Part shown: positions 1 through 13,400 of the stretch, one piece after another
How positions within the stretch are numbered: the first letter of the stretch is position 1
Layout of the letters: each line of letters begins with the position of its first letter
Source: Chromera velia
Taxonomy: Eukaryota; Sar; Chromeraceae
Length of the DNA: 22,510 nucleotides
Direction of reading: 5' to 3'
Assembly: GCA_018398765.1 (NCBI GenBank)
Contig: JAHBMJ010002121.1
Location: forward strand, 1 to 22,510
Notes under the pieces: generated by a model
Told to the model about the DNA's origin: nothing
The model's input: only the letters and a program-made list of their open reading frames with translations
Databases searched by the model: none
Position numbers and translations under genes: made by a program

Positions 1-19
1 CACACACACACACACACAC
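1..19. repeat. (CA)n microsatellite at window edge
   Basis: A pure CA run reaches the left edge. It lies just past the predicted donor of the cyclic-nucleotide-binding gene, so it is probably intronic. Confidence 0.9.
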
Positions 20-42
20 GAACATGGAGGTTCTGTGCTGAC

Positions 43-585
43 CTGCTGAATCACGATAACCGCACAGCTCCCAGCGGCCAGGGCTGAGCACGGCCGAATG
101 CACCCTGCAGCCTGCCGAATGGCCTCTTCTCCCAAGAATGCCCCGACGCCCTCCTCCACCACTGCTTCTCTCTCCCTTTCCTCTCTCCGTGTCAGCTGTC
201 TCTGTAAAAGAGAAGGAGAAGGGGCAGAAGGATCGTGCCGACCCCCCTCTGTCTCTCCCTCTCCTTTTCCTTCACCCTCGCCCCCATCCACTGTCGGAGC
301 AGCCGTGACAAGTCGCACGTTTCCCTCCAAAACCAAAAACGCCCTCTCTCCAGATTGGCCCTGTGTGAAGATCGCCTCTCCCTCCCCAAACTCCTCCATC
401 GATGCGTTCCTTGCCAGGGAGGCACGTCCCTCTTCGTCGAGAGAAGCCAGACAAGAAACGTGGGACATCGCTGCACCGATGTGACGCAAGTCCCTTTCTG
501 TCCTCTCCTCCGGAGCCTTCAGTAAGGCACTCTTGACGGCATCGGCTCCCACCCTCAGGAGCTTTGGGGGCGCTTTTCCTGACAT
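43..585 (-). CDS. Cyclic-nucleotide-binding domain protein, 5' exon (partial)
   Basis: The minus frame is open from an ATG at 585, with an in-frame stop upstream at 670-672, to the left window edge. It gives about 181 residues up to a probable splice donor (CAG|GTCAGC) at 43/42; beyond that the frame enters a CA repeat. Residues about 25-40 contain the APEERTERDL-type lead-in helix seen before many cNMP-binding domains. Then come FGEGEAIFTQGQSGERAF and LVLEGNVRL, the classical first beta strands, and later GAFLGEEAI followed by IRPCSALA, which matches the phosphate-binding cassette with its Glu and Arg. About 45 Gly/Glu/Ser-rich residues are inserted between these halves. Family knowledge: such domains bind cAMP or cGMP and regulate kinases, exchange factors or channels. 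The effector part lies outside the window, so the protein class is unknown. Confidence 0.72.
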
Positions 586-1369
586 CGATCCTGTCGATAA
601 GCCAGTCTCCACTGTCGTTTCCCAAGACAACTGTTTGTCAGAACGTGGATCAATCGTCCTTGACGCTCCTCAACGACTCAGCCACTTCAGCCTGTCGAAA
701 GGAAGGTATCGCTCACTACAAAATCGTTAGTCACTTGCCTGGCTGGACGATATCATGCATGCAACTGCAGGGAGGAAAGCTAACTTACTATATACAAGAA
801 TCTTTTCGATCGACAGAGCTGGCTGTGCATGCACTTGTCCATGTCAGAGCCGAGTGTGTTACTGATTTCATGTATATGAGCAGGTCGTACCACTATATAT
901 ATATACACAAGAGTCTGATTTACTCATATATACAACCAGCTAAGAGCAGTGTGTTCTCTCCAGATGACAGCTGAATGCATGTATATGCATGTATAGATGG
1001 ACGATCGACCGCGGATCTGCATGCATGCATGCAGTTAATATGAATACATTAATTCGATCTGTATCGATATGCACGCGCGACCCTCGCCCGGCATGCCCGC
1101 GCGGCGGTGCCGGATCCCATGCATCGGTCCGCGTTGTGCGAGCTGCTGCCCACACTCCACTTCAACTTCATGCATTGCATACGAAGAGCGGTGCACCAAA
1201 TCGCACCAAATCGCAGCGATCGAGGACCAACACCTAGCAGACCAGGCAGACCTAGCAGAGTTGCAGGGATGGTGAAAGCCAAAATTCAGGTTGCAGTGAT
1301 GAGGCCTTCAGTTTGCTGTACGAGTGTGGAGAGAAAGCTGAGAAAACAACCATGAACGGAATATTCCTT
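586..1369. promoter_or_regulatory. Upstream region of the CNB gene with TGCATGCA palindromes
   Basis: No convincing gene is seen here. The stretch should hold the 5' UTR and promoter of the minus-strand cyclic-nucleotide-binding gene. TGCATGCA occurs at 756-763 and 826-833, and an extended run at 1018-1033; ATGCATGTATATGCATGTAT lies near 975. A 10-bp tandem (GCACCAAATC twice) sits near 1192-1211. TGCATGC is a known target of some apicomplexan ApiAP2 regulators; that role here is inference. Confidence 0.35.
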
Positions 1370-1770
1370 CACTGCACACACTTTTCCTGTAGGGTCATAA
1401 TACCGAACCGGTCATGTATTAACCCTGACCAAACATGTTTATTTGGCCAGTTTGGGTTAATACAAGACTAAACACATCCCACAGCTTCGGTTTGGTGCAC
1501 TAACTCCTCAGAAATCGTCCTGGATCGAGCTGTATGTTTCATTCAAAATTGGGGTATCACTACTGTCAGAGGAGTTCACAAAAATCACTCACCCTCATCA
1601 CATATGACCTAGACATATCATATCAGGGATCATCTGTGAATGCAATTGGGATGAATGCTGTGGGATGTGTTTAGTCTTATATTAACCTAAACTGGTCAAA
1701 CAAACATGTTTGGTTAGGGTTAATATATGACTAGTTTGGTATCACGGCCCTATAGGAAAAGTATACAGAG
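1370..1770. mobile_element. MITE-like element with ~105 bp terminal inverted repeats
   Basis: Bases 1381-1485 and 1657-1761 are inverted copies of each other, 105 bp each, with 13 mismatches and no gaps. The similarity weakens outward to CACTG (1370-1374) and CAGAG (1766-1770). The ~170 bp between the arms has no coding capacity. Each arm also folds on itself: in the left arm GTATTAACCC at 1416-1425 pairs with GGGTTAATAC at 1454-1463 around AAACATGTTT. Long inverted ends with a short non-coding core are typical of non-autonomous DNA transposons. No target-site duplication could be fixed, so the superfamily is open and the tips are approximate. Confidence 0.75.
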
Positions 1771-2342
1771 TATTTGCTAATAAATATGGTGGATATAGTC
1801 CCCAGTCATTACTGCAACACAGGAAACAAAAGACACTGATAATGGCTCACAGTAAATCATATGCCTAAGTTAAATTTCTAATAATTTCTAAAATGAACAA
1901 AATGTATTTATATTAATATCTTTTATTTTTTTAAAACTTTATGTAACTCTATATATTGCATCATAGCATATAGACCAACGAACAATAAAAGAAAGCTGAA
2001 CTAAACATACAAAAAAAACAAAAGAGTTGTTTTAAAAATATAATTAGTGAAAGAATTAATAATAATGGAGATAAATCAAATTGATGATCTAGTTGATGAT
2101 GATGTTACTATCATGTTAGTAATTAAATCTTAGTAATAATCGTATAATATTTCTTAGGTACTATGTTCAATAAGAAAATATAAAACAAACACATTCAATC
2201 ATAACAAAGTTCTTCTCAAAATAATGTTGCTGAAAAAATTTAAAGCAGACACATGAAGGACAAGTGTTATAATATCAGCGTGCATACGTTTGTGTGGTAT
2301 ACAACACGGCTGTCGGAAAATTGACTCGGATCGATCTGGGTA
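1771..2342. other. AT-rich gene-free stretch
   Basis: From about 1771 to 2260 the sequence is strongly AT-rich, full of stop codons in all frames, with A/T homopolymers. No gene, RNA or clear repeat is seen. It lies between the MITE-like element and the 3' end of the PH-domain gene. Confidence 0.6.
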
Positions 2343-7764
<5,422 letters not shown>

Positions 7765-8484
7765 CCATCCAGAGGAGCCAACGCACGGGAAAAGGGAATC
7801 ATCATTTTGATTCACAGCAAGTCAGGCGGAAAGTACTGACGCACGTGTCGAAACGAAAAGAACTTTCATTCAGTGCAGATGTGGGAGAAAATCTACTAAA
7901 GATGATTCAAAACGCACAAGAGCTTGCATGACTTTCACTTGTGCTTATAAGTTGTCCCACCACATTTTTTCTCAGGGAGAGAAGAGAAATAAGCTGAGTC
8001 CTCCTTTTCAGTTGAACCTACCACAGAAAAGAAGGCTCTCACCTCAACTGCACACTTGTGCTGTCTCATTCTGCCAAACCGCAATTCATAAAGATTCGAC
8101 CCCTTCCTTGCTTCCTTCCACAACTAACAGCTATCTCCTTCGCTCGGTGAATTCGCAGCCTCAGCCTGTCCCGTTCCATCGAAGCAACTCTGCAGCAGCA
8201 AATGTTCACGCACGTGGGTTGTTGTGCTTGGCGGTAAGCCTGCCTATATCAGCTTGTAAACTGAGGTGTATTTGTAAGTTAATGCCCTTCAACTATTTTT
8301 GATTTGCCCTTATCCCAACTATGTTTGTACTACTGGACTGCACTTCGAGAAACGTCTCCCTGTCCTTTTTTTCCTCTCTTTGTTGCTTCTTCTTCTATTC
8401 CCTCTTCTGACCTAAGATTTCTCATCAGCTCTTTGTTCTGGAATGCGAGCCTTTCGGAACAAAAGTCACTCTGCACATACACAA
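7765..8484. promoter_or_regulatory. Upstream region of the coiled-coil/PH gene
   Basis: No gene is supported on either strand. The region should carry the 5' UTR and promoter of the minus-strand coiled-coil/PH gene. The only motif of note is a palindromic CTTATAAG at 7944-7951, about 180 bp before the predicted start, a weak TATA-box candidate. Confidence 0.25.
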
Positions 8485-8508
8485 AACACACACACACACA
8501 CACACACT

Positions 8509-8571
<63 letters not shown>

Positions 8572-8572
8572 T
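8485..8572. repeat. Compound microsatellite (AC)n(AG)n(AAAG)n
   Basis: AC repeats run from about 8485 to 8519, AG repeats to about 8540, then AAAG repeats to 8571. They lie in the intergenic space between the four-exon gene and the coiled-coil/PH gene. Confidence 0.95.
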
Positions 8573-9216
8573 CGGAGAGACAGAAAGAACGAAAAAACGG
8601 ATGCGTGCACCAATGGAATTAAGACCATCATTCCATTCAGAAAAAAAGAAAGACCATTGAATGATTTATGCCGACCCCGTCCAGCGCATTCGGTACATTC
8701 AGCATTAAGAATCCAAGCAGAACGCTAGGCAGGCCGCATCTCAAAGAAGATGGCAACCGCCAAAAAGTAAAAGCGACCGCATGCATATATTGACGGTGAG
8801 CAGATGGTGCACATTCTGCCCCGCCCTCATGCTTGCACTTTTTCCCCGAATTGAATTCGTATGACAGCAACTGAACCGAATGAACACATCATCAAGTCTG
8901 CCATTACAAACCTCGTGTAGAAGGTTGCGAATGCTCCCGAGAAGTTTCTGCAGACACAATACAGCAGGTTATCGATCACTCGCAGTCTTCAGGATGCTGA
9001 ACACAAATGCGAAGTCAAGCCCTTATCCGGATTGCTGGGAGCTGTGAGGAAACGAGCTTTGGAAAATAAGGTGAGTCGTCCAAGAGTTCTGCGTACGTCT
9101 TCTACAAACCACTTGCATTTTGTCCCGTCTCTCTGTACCCTGGCTTTCGGTTGGTTCCTTCCCAATGATGGCGCTGTGGTCGATCGCCTTCCTTGCCCTT
9201 TCTTTCACCGAATCTT
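8573..9216. other. Intergenic stretch, no secure gene
   Basis: No gene is secure here. A minus frame from an ATG at 9271 (MDRKGGQWFEKARELQRMKD) runs to 9023 and looks helical, but it overlaps the terminal exon of the four-exon gene in another frame. It could be an alternative 3' end of that gene. Confidence 0.3.
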
Positions 9217-10227
9217 TCATTCTTTGAAGTTCACGCGCTTTCTCGAACCACTGACCTCCCTTTCGGTCCATTTTTGGGGTGTTCCAGAAGTTCGAAAGTG
9301 AAAATTTATAAGTGCTAAAAGCTCCTGAAGCCTGCAGAAAAATGTCAAATGACTGTCGTGGGAAAGGAGAGGAGAAAGCAAAGTGCCCCTCGTGGAATAG
9401 ATATTTCTGTGGACGGTGATTCGGACATCAAGTCCTGTAAAGACTCCACCGGGTCACCTGTGAGACCAGAAATGATTAATTGGTGAGTCCATTCAGGTTT
9501 TCCGTCTGTCTACATATTCGTGTGCCCAGGTCTTTGTCAATTCCTCGGAAGTCCTAAGTCCCTCTTGACACACATATTAATTACCTTGAGTTTTCCTTCA
9601 AGATCTCTTCAACAAGAAGTTCATACTCCATCTCCACCTTCTCGACATATGAACTGACAGCTGCAAACAGGGAGCCCCACACAGAGAGAGAAACGTCTAG
9701 GAGCGGAAGCAAACGATCAGTCCTTTTGTGGTGCCTGAACCTTAACGGACCACATCACCTCTACATGTTGCGTTTCTCACTTTCCTGTTTTTTTTCTCGC
9801 TATCTGTCCTGGATATTCTCTCAATGGTCTCAGCAGATCACCTGCCTGGCTCACCGTTGTCTCTAAGCACTGCGTCAGGGATGTTTTCCTCTCGAGGATT
9901 CAACAAACAACCCTCATTTCTCTCGCGCTGCCCGACGGGCTCCTCTTTTGCACGAACAACTCGGCCGTACATGTTGCTGAGAAACCGATCACTTTTGCCA
10001 AACACGAAAAGTTCTAGTGGAGGCTAAATTAGGGATCAGAGAATAGATGCACAGGGCAACGGTGTTGACGAAGAGTACGACGAAGGTTTCTTGTGAAAGG
10101 TGTACATATGTGGTGAACAGGTGTTGGTATCGGAGTGTGTGGGGTATACACAAGTGGGGTTTCCATCACATACTCCGAACAACAGGAAGGTCCTATGAAT
10201 ATGCTGTCCAAATTGAGACTTCAACAT
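9217..10227 (-). CDS. Small four-exon gene, function unknown
   Basis: Model: join of 10174-10227, 9855-10023, 9585-9660 and 9217-9331, 137 residues. Donors are GGA|GTATGT, ACG|GTGAGC and AAG|GTAATT; acceptors end TTTAG, TTTGCAG and TTTCTGCAG, the last with a TTTGAC branch-like motif. Phases agree at every junction, and introns are about 150-255 nt. Exon 2 encodes PPLELFVFGKSDRFLSNMYG and a charged tail. Exons 3-4 form a heptad-like helix, EYELLVEEILKENSRLQELL, that continues smoothly across the junction, which supports the splice. The C-terminus is basic and ends NFKE. I do not recognise a family; a short coiled-coil adaptor is possible. Upstream exons cannot be excluded because the frame is open before the ATG at 10227. 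Exon 4 has a second open frame (SNFWNTPKMDRKGGQWFEKA), the main uncertainty. Confidence 0.5.
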
Positions 10228-10478
10228 TTCTGCCTGCAACCCTGTACTCTTCTTTGAGCACCACTTGTGCAGTATTCACGTGCGCGGCCTGCATATTTAG
10301 ATGTACGTACGTATATGTATATACGTACGTTAATTTATACATATGCTACACAATTAATTGTATACACGTACGTTTCGGTTGGGAACAGATGCGTAATACG
10401 TGTTGCAAACATGCATGCATGCAACGTGCGCAAAGTTATAACTGTGTTGCATGCATGCATGCATGCATGCATTTATCT

Positions 10479-10529
10479 CTTATCGCCTCTCCGGGCGTGC
10501 ATGTATTCTTTCTTATCGCCTCTCCGGGC
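10479..10529. repeat. 18-bp direct repeat, 33-bp period
   Basis: CTTATCGCCTCTCCGGGC occurs exactly at 10479-10496 and 10512-10529. Each copy is flanked by ATGCAT-type sequence. Confidence 0.9.
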
Positions 10530-10590
10530 TATTTCGATATATATGCAAACATGCATATGCAGCTAGCCATGCACGTCGATCGATGCTTCG

Positions 10591-10678
10591 ATTTATACAG
10601 CTAGGTTAGATCCGCCTCTCATATATGGGGACGCGGCATGTATGAAAAAACCCTCAATCATCATTTATACAGCTAGGT
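10591..10678. repeat. 16-bp direct repeat, 72-bp spacing
   Basis: ATTTATACAGCTAGGT is present exactly at 10591-10606 and 10663-10678, in the same palindrome-rich region as the 18-bp repeat. Confidence 0.9.
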
Positions 10679-10860
10679 ATATATATATACGTACGTTACG
10701 TACGTTGCAATACGCGTACATGTTACGCAACACGAATGTATGTTGCAACACATTAGTAATATCGATACATAACAGTTGTCTTCATACATCTGTGTGGGTC
10801 TTCATCTGTATGTGCATGCACTTGGAAACTGCCCAGCAATAGAGAGTCAATCGATCGTTT

Positions 10861-11261
10861 TACCCTTCGATCGCTTCCGCTTGGGTCCTTCGATCGCTTT
10901 TGGTCAATACTCCCTCGCTTCTGATCTGCTTAGAAGCGAGATTGAATTCTGAACTGATTCGATCCTCTCCTTTCCTTCCTCCAGCGCATGTATCCTCTGT
11001 GAATCCGTTCGAATCGCTTAATCATGGCGACATCACTTTTTTTGAAAGTGTTCGTGGCTTAATTAAAAAATGTGTAATTCCATATACTTGTCATCACAAT
11101 GGCTCAATGATATCATAATCTTCGTCATACAAGTAAGCCTAGAAGTAAGCCAATCGAAGCCAATTATATAACTTTAAATATCTGTTATAATGATGGTGTG
11201 ATGCTACACAATGATTTAAAATGAGTTATTCATCCCTTAAGTTGTTTTATTGTGCCGAAAG
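10861..11261. other. AT-rich stretch without a supported gene
   Basis: CTTCGATCGCTT is repeated near 10865 and 10888. Short open frames on both strands (for example about 10900-11118 on plus) have no recognisable features. No exon carrying the missing Exo III motif of the neighbouring DnaQ-like sequence was found here. Confidence 0.4.
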
Positions 11262-11934
11262 TCAACGGCATACTGTCGTATAATCGACAAGGAGCTTGCG
11301 AAGGGGAAAAGTTGGCAGCCCGTGACGCCCAAGTTGATTATTCAACATGGGGAGGTCAAAGGAAGCCTTGTGAGTAACGAGCGGATACGAGCGGAGTATT
11401 TGGGTCACCAACAAAATCCAAAAACGCGATTAGTACATCGCGGGCAACAGGAGCCCCTGATAGCACCTCCTTGGACAACCCGTGAACCCTCTCGGCGTCG
11501 GGCTGAGAGGAGTTCCGAGGAGTCCGACGAACCAGGGAATGGAATTTTTTTCCAGAAAAGGAATACGGTGGACGAAAGTATGCATGGACACCGGAGGGAT
11601 GGGCGGGAACGAGATTGGCCTCATGGGCACGGAATGGAAGAACCATTTCCCACGCCCCATCCTCAACGATCTCGTCCTGCGAAACATCCAACCCCGTCGT
11701 CTCCAAGTCGACCACAACGACCCGAGGGCAACAAACAGGTAAGTGTCGAGCTGCAACGAGGGCACACATCGACGCACCAGAGCGCGCGACGTAAATTTTC
11801 CACCGTTTGTAAGGTTGCTGCGAAAAGAGGTCGAAAGCGTACGAACCCAAGCGCTCGGCTCCCAGCTTTGGGGCACCCGATCGGATAGTAGACAAACGCG
11901 TTTTGTAGTCTTCCGGAGATCGTTTCCCCTCCAT
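11262..11934 (-). pseudogene. DnaQ-like (DEDDh) 3'-5' exonuclease, frameshifted and truncated
   Basis: From an ATG at 11934 the minus frame contains VVVVDLETTGLDVSQDEIVE, the Exo I motif of the DnaQ/epsilon exonuclease family, then ERVHGLSKEVLSGAP and FLDFVGD, all in the family order. At FVGDPNTPLV the frame is lost and stops at 11356. The expected continuation is in another frame: HKASFDLPMLNNQLGRHGLP, the Exo II motif, up to a stop at 11262. A 10-bp tandem duplication (ACGAGCGGA at 11377-11385 and 11387-11395 on plus) accounts for the shift. The Exo II Asn is Lys, and no Exo III (HxxxxD) follows. In the family these enzymes remove 3' nucleotides in proofreading or RNA/DNA trimming. A 22-nt intron could also bridge the break but would delete part of Exo II. 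The sequence resembles bacterial polymerase III epsilon more than eukaryotic RNA exonucleases (inference). Confidence 0.7.
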
Positions 11935-12046
11935 TAGATAAACAAAAAACGGTCGGGTCAGCGGTGAGAGAAGAAATAACTGCAGCAAGTTGTGCCCTGG
12001 CACGGAAAAGGCTCCCAAAAGATGCCTCCCAGGAACAACCTGGGGA

Positions 12047-12056
12047 AATATATAAG
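12047..12056 (+). promoter_or_regulatory. TATA-like motif
   Basis: TATATAAGAG on plus lies between the DnaQ-like sequence (minus) and the secreted-protein gene (plus). It is about 390 bp before the latter's ATG and 110 bp before the former's ATG. It could serve either or neither. Confidence 0.2.
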
Positions 12057-12349
12057 AGTTGGCTGAGCCATGCAGGCTGACCTGACCGCACGTGCAATTT
12101 TTGTCTACATCGCGCGCAACATGCATGCATGTTGCAAATTGATGCAACGTGTACACATGCATTCTATACACACATACAATTTAAATTAATTGGTGTTGCA
12201 AACTTTTCGATCGCGCTCACGCTCAAGTGTTCTGTTTGATCGATCGAGTGTGCATGTTGCGTGCATGCATGTTGCGATGTGTTGAATACCTGATCACACC
12301 GTCCAAACGAACCAAACCTCACCAATAAGGAGGATTGGTCTCTGCACGC

Positions 12350-12420
12350 CTTCCCTGCCGGTCTGCACGCGATCCAAACCACGCAGAATTTCACTTGCAA
12401 CACGTCTTCCCTGCCGGTCT
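12350..12420. repeat. 15-bp direct repeat before the secreted-protein gene
   Basis: CTTCCCTGCCGGTCT occurs at 12350-12364 and 12406-12420, a 56-bp spacing. The second copy is 24 bp before the predicted ATG at 12445, so it would lie in the 5' UTR. Confidence 0.85.
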
Positions 12421-12444
12421 CCCACCAGAAGAGAAACCAACACC

Positions 12445-12714
12445 ATGACGATCCTTCGCCTCGTGTTCACGCTGGCTGCGTGTGTCTGCGCCTCTTCATT
12501 GGTCTGCCTTCCTGAGACCTGCAAACGTTGCTGCACCCCCCAGCAGTTCGGATGCAGAAACGACAAAGAAGTTGGTCTTTGCACTCCGGATGCTCCTTGG
12601 TTGCGATGGCCCGGCCTTTTTACCTCGTTCATCCGAGCTTTCATTCTTTTGTTGCAGGCCACTCTTCACGGGAAGCCAGTGACCGACTTCGCTTTTTGCT
12701 CAGGCGAGTTGTGA
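12445..12714 (+). CDS. Small secreted cysteine-rich protein
   Basis: Plus frame from an ATG with A at -3 (ACACCATG). The first ~20 residues (MTILRLVFTLAACVCASSLV) form a classical signal peptide. Then comes a Cys-rich segment, CLPETCKRCCTPQQFGC, with spacing C-x4-C-x2-CC-x6-C, suggesting a disulphide-bonded extracellular mini-protein. Unspliced it is 89 residues with a hydrophobic second half. That half coincides with a pyrimidine tract ending TTTTGTTGCAG at 12657, so an 87-nt intron (donor GAA|GTTGGT at 12571) is likely; it would yield about 60 residues ending DFAFCSGEL. I do not recognise a family. Few plus-strand gene candidates exist in this window, which makes orientation notable. Confidence 0.45.
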   Translation: MTILRLVFTLAACVCASSLVCLPETCKRCCTPQQFGCRNDKEVGLCTPDAPWLRWPGLFTSFIRAFILLLQATLHGKPVTDFAFCSGEL

Positions 12715-13400
12715 TTGCAGATCGTAGTGAGCCGTGATTGCAGCCTGCAGCAACTCATTGAGGGAGCCCGTGATTGTAGCAAGCCACTGCAGATTGCGAC
12801 TGTAGTGACCCAACGATAGGGTGCGGATGGCTTGCCTTTGGTCCGGGAAGGGTCGAGTGCACTGCCTGCGACGTGAGTCTCGGAAAGCTTCGAAAAGCCT
12901 GTTCAAGCCTGTTCGTCTGAAAAAGGCGCTGGAATCGGCTGGATTCGCAACTTCGCAATGATTTCCAACTTTGCTTTGCGATGCAGTACCTGCACGGCGT
13001 CGCACAGCTCCTCGATGGAGCGGAAGTGAACGGATGGTCAGTCCCGAGAGCCTCTTTCTCTGTCGCACGAAGGCGTTCACTGATGTGTTTAAACTTTAAG
13101 TTGCCGTTCTCATGTATCTCTGCATAATTTGTGACTCCGAGCAAGATTGCAGCGGCCAGGTTTCAACAAAAGGGAGCCTTGTCTACACAGATTTGCCACC
13201 CGCGAAAATGCAAACCAGGCCGTATTCCTTTGATGACTGAAGCAAACGAGGAGCATTAGGAGGAGCAGGTGCTAACAGGTCGCGCTTTGGGATACTTAGA
13301 AAGACAACTTTCCGTCTCACCCAGCTGCTTTTCTATGACTTGAAACAACTCGTATGATAAATCGCTAATGATCAACGAATGCGGTAAGTAAATTACCAAT
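12715..13400. other. Unresolved region with fragmentary minus-strand frames
   Basis: Two minus frames look protein-like. One (about 13144-12990) has ISERLRATEKEALGTDHPF, which loosely recalls kinesin-light-chain TPR repeats. The other (13037-12903, stop at 12903) has SIEELCDAVQVLHRKAKLEI. They overlap in different frames and I could not join them by good splice sites. Decayed coding sequence or chance are both possible. Imperfect GTGATTGCAG repeats lie at 12713-12780. Confidence 0.25.

Larger units (their letters stand above)
10228..10860. promoter_or_regulatory. Palindrome-rich region (ACGTACGT, TGCATGCA) upstream of the four-exon gene
   Basis: No coding potential. The stretch is packed with short self-complementary motifs: TACGTACG near 10304-10330 and 10688-10705, ATGCATGC runs at about 10411-10422 and 10449-10471, and GATCGATC. 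It sits just 5' of the minus-strand four-exon gene, so it may act as its promoter. Palindromic tetramer repeats may equally be simple-sequence expansion. Confidence 0.4.

Noticed and set aside
98-974. Plus frames at 98-484, 235-525 and 564-974
   Set aside because: Antisense to, or upstream of, the cyclic-nucleotide-binding exon; no domain or signal, Ser/Pro-rich by composition.
1711-1725. TTAGGGTTA, telomere-like
   Set aside because: Single occurrence within the inverted-repeat arm of the MITE-like element; no tandem array.
8929-9482. Plus-strand exon candidates ending at GTGAGT (9071 and 9483)
   Set aside because: They overlap the minus-strand four-exon gene; no phase-consistent plus gene with a start and an end could be built.
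9743-10027. Plus frames over 9743-10027 (for example one with LISLALPDGLLFC)
   Set aside because: Antisense to exon 2 of the minus gene, which has better splice sites and a consistent phase. This is a judgement rather than proof.
10290-10770. Periodic short palindromes considered as a CRISPR-like array
   Set aside because: Tetranucleotide slippage motifs, no uniform repeat-spacer pattern, eukaryotic context.
11250-11888. 212-codon plus frame, with a perfect CAG|GTAAGT donor at 11739
   Set aside because: It is antisense to the DnaQ-like motifs, which are unmistakable on the minus strand. The donor match is probably chance.
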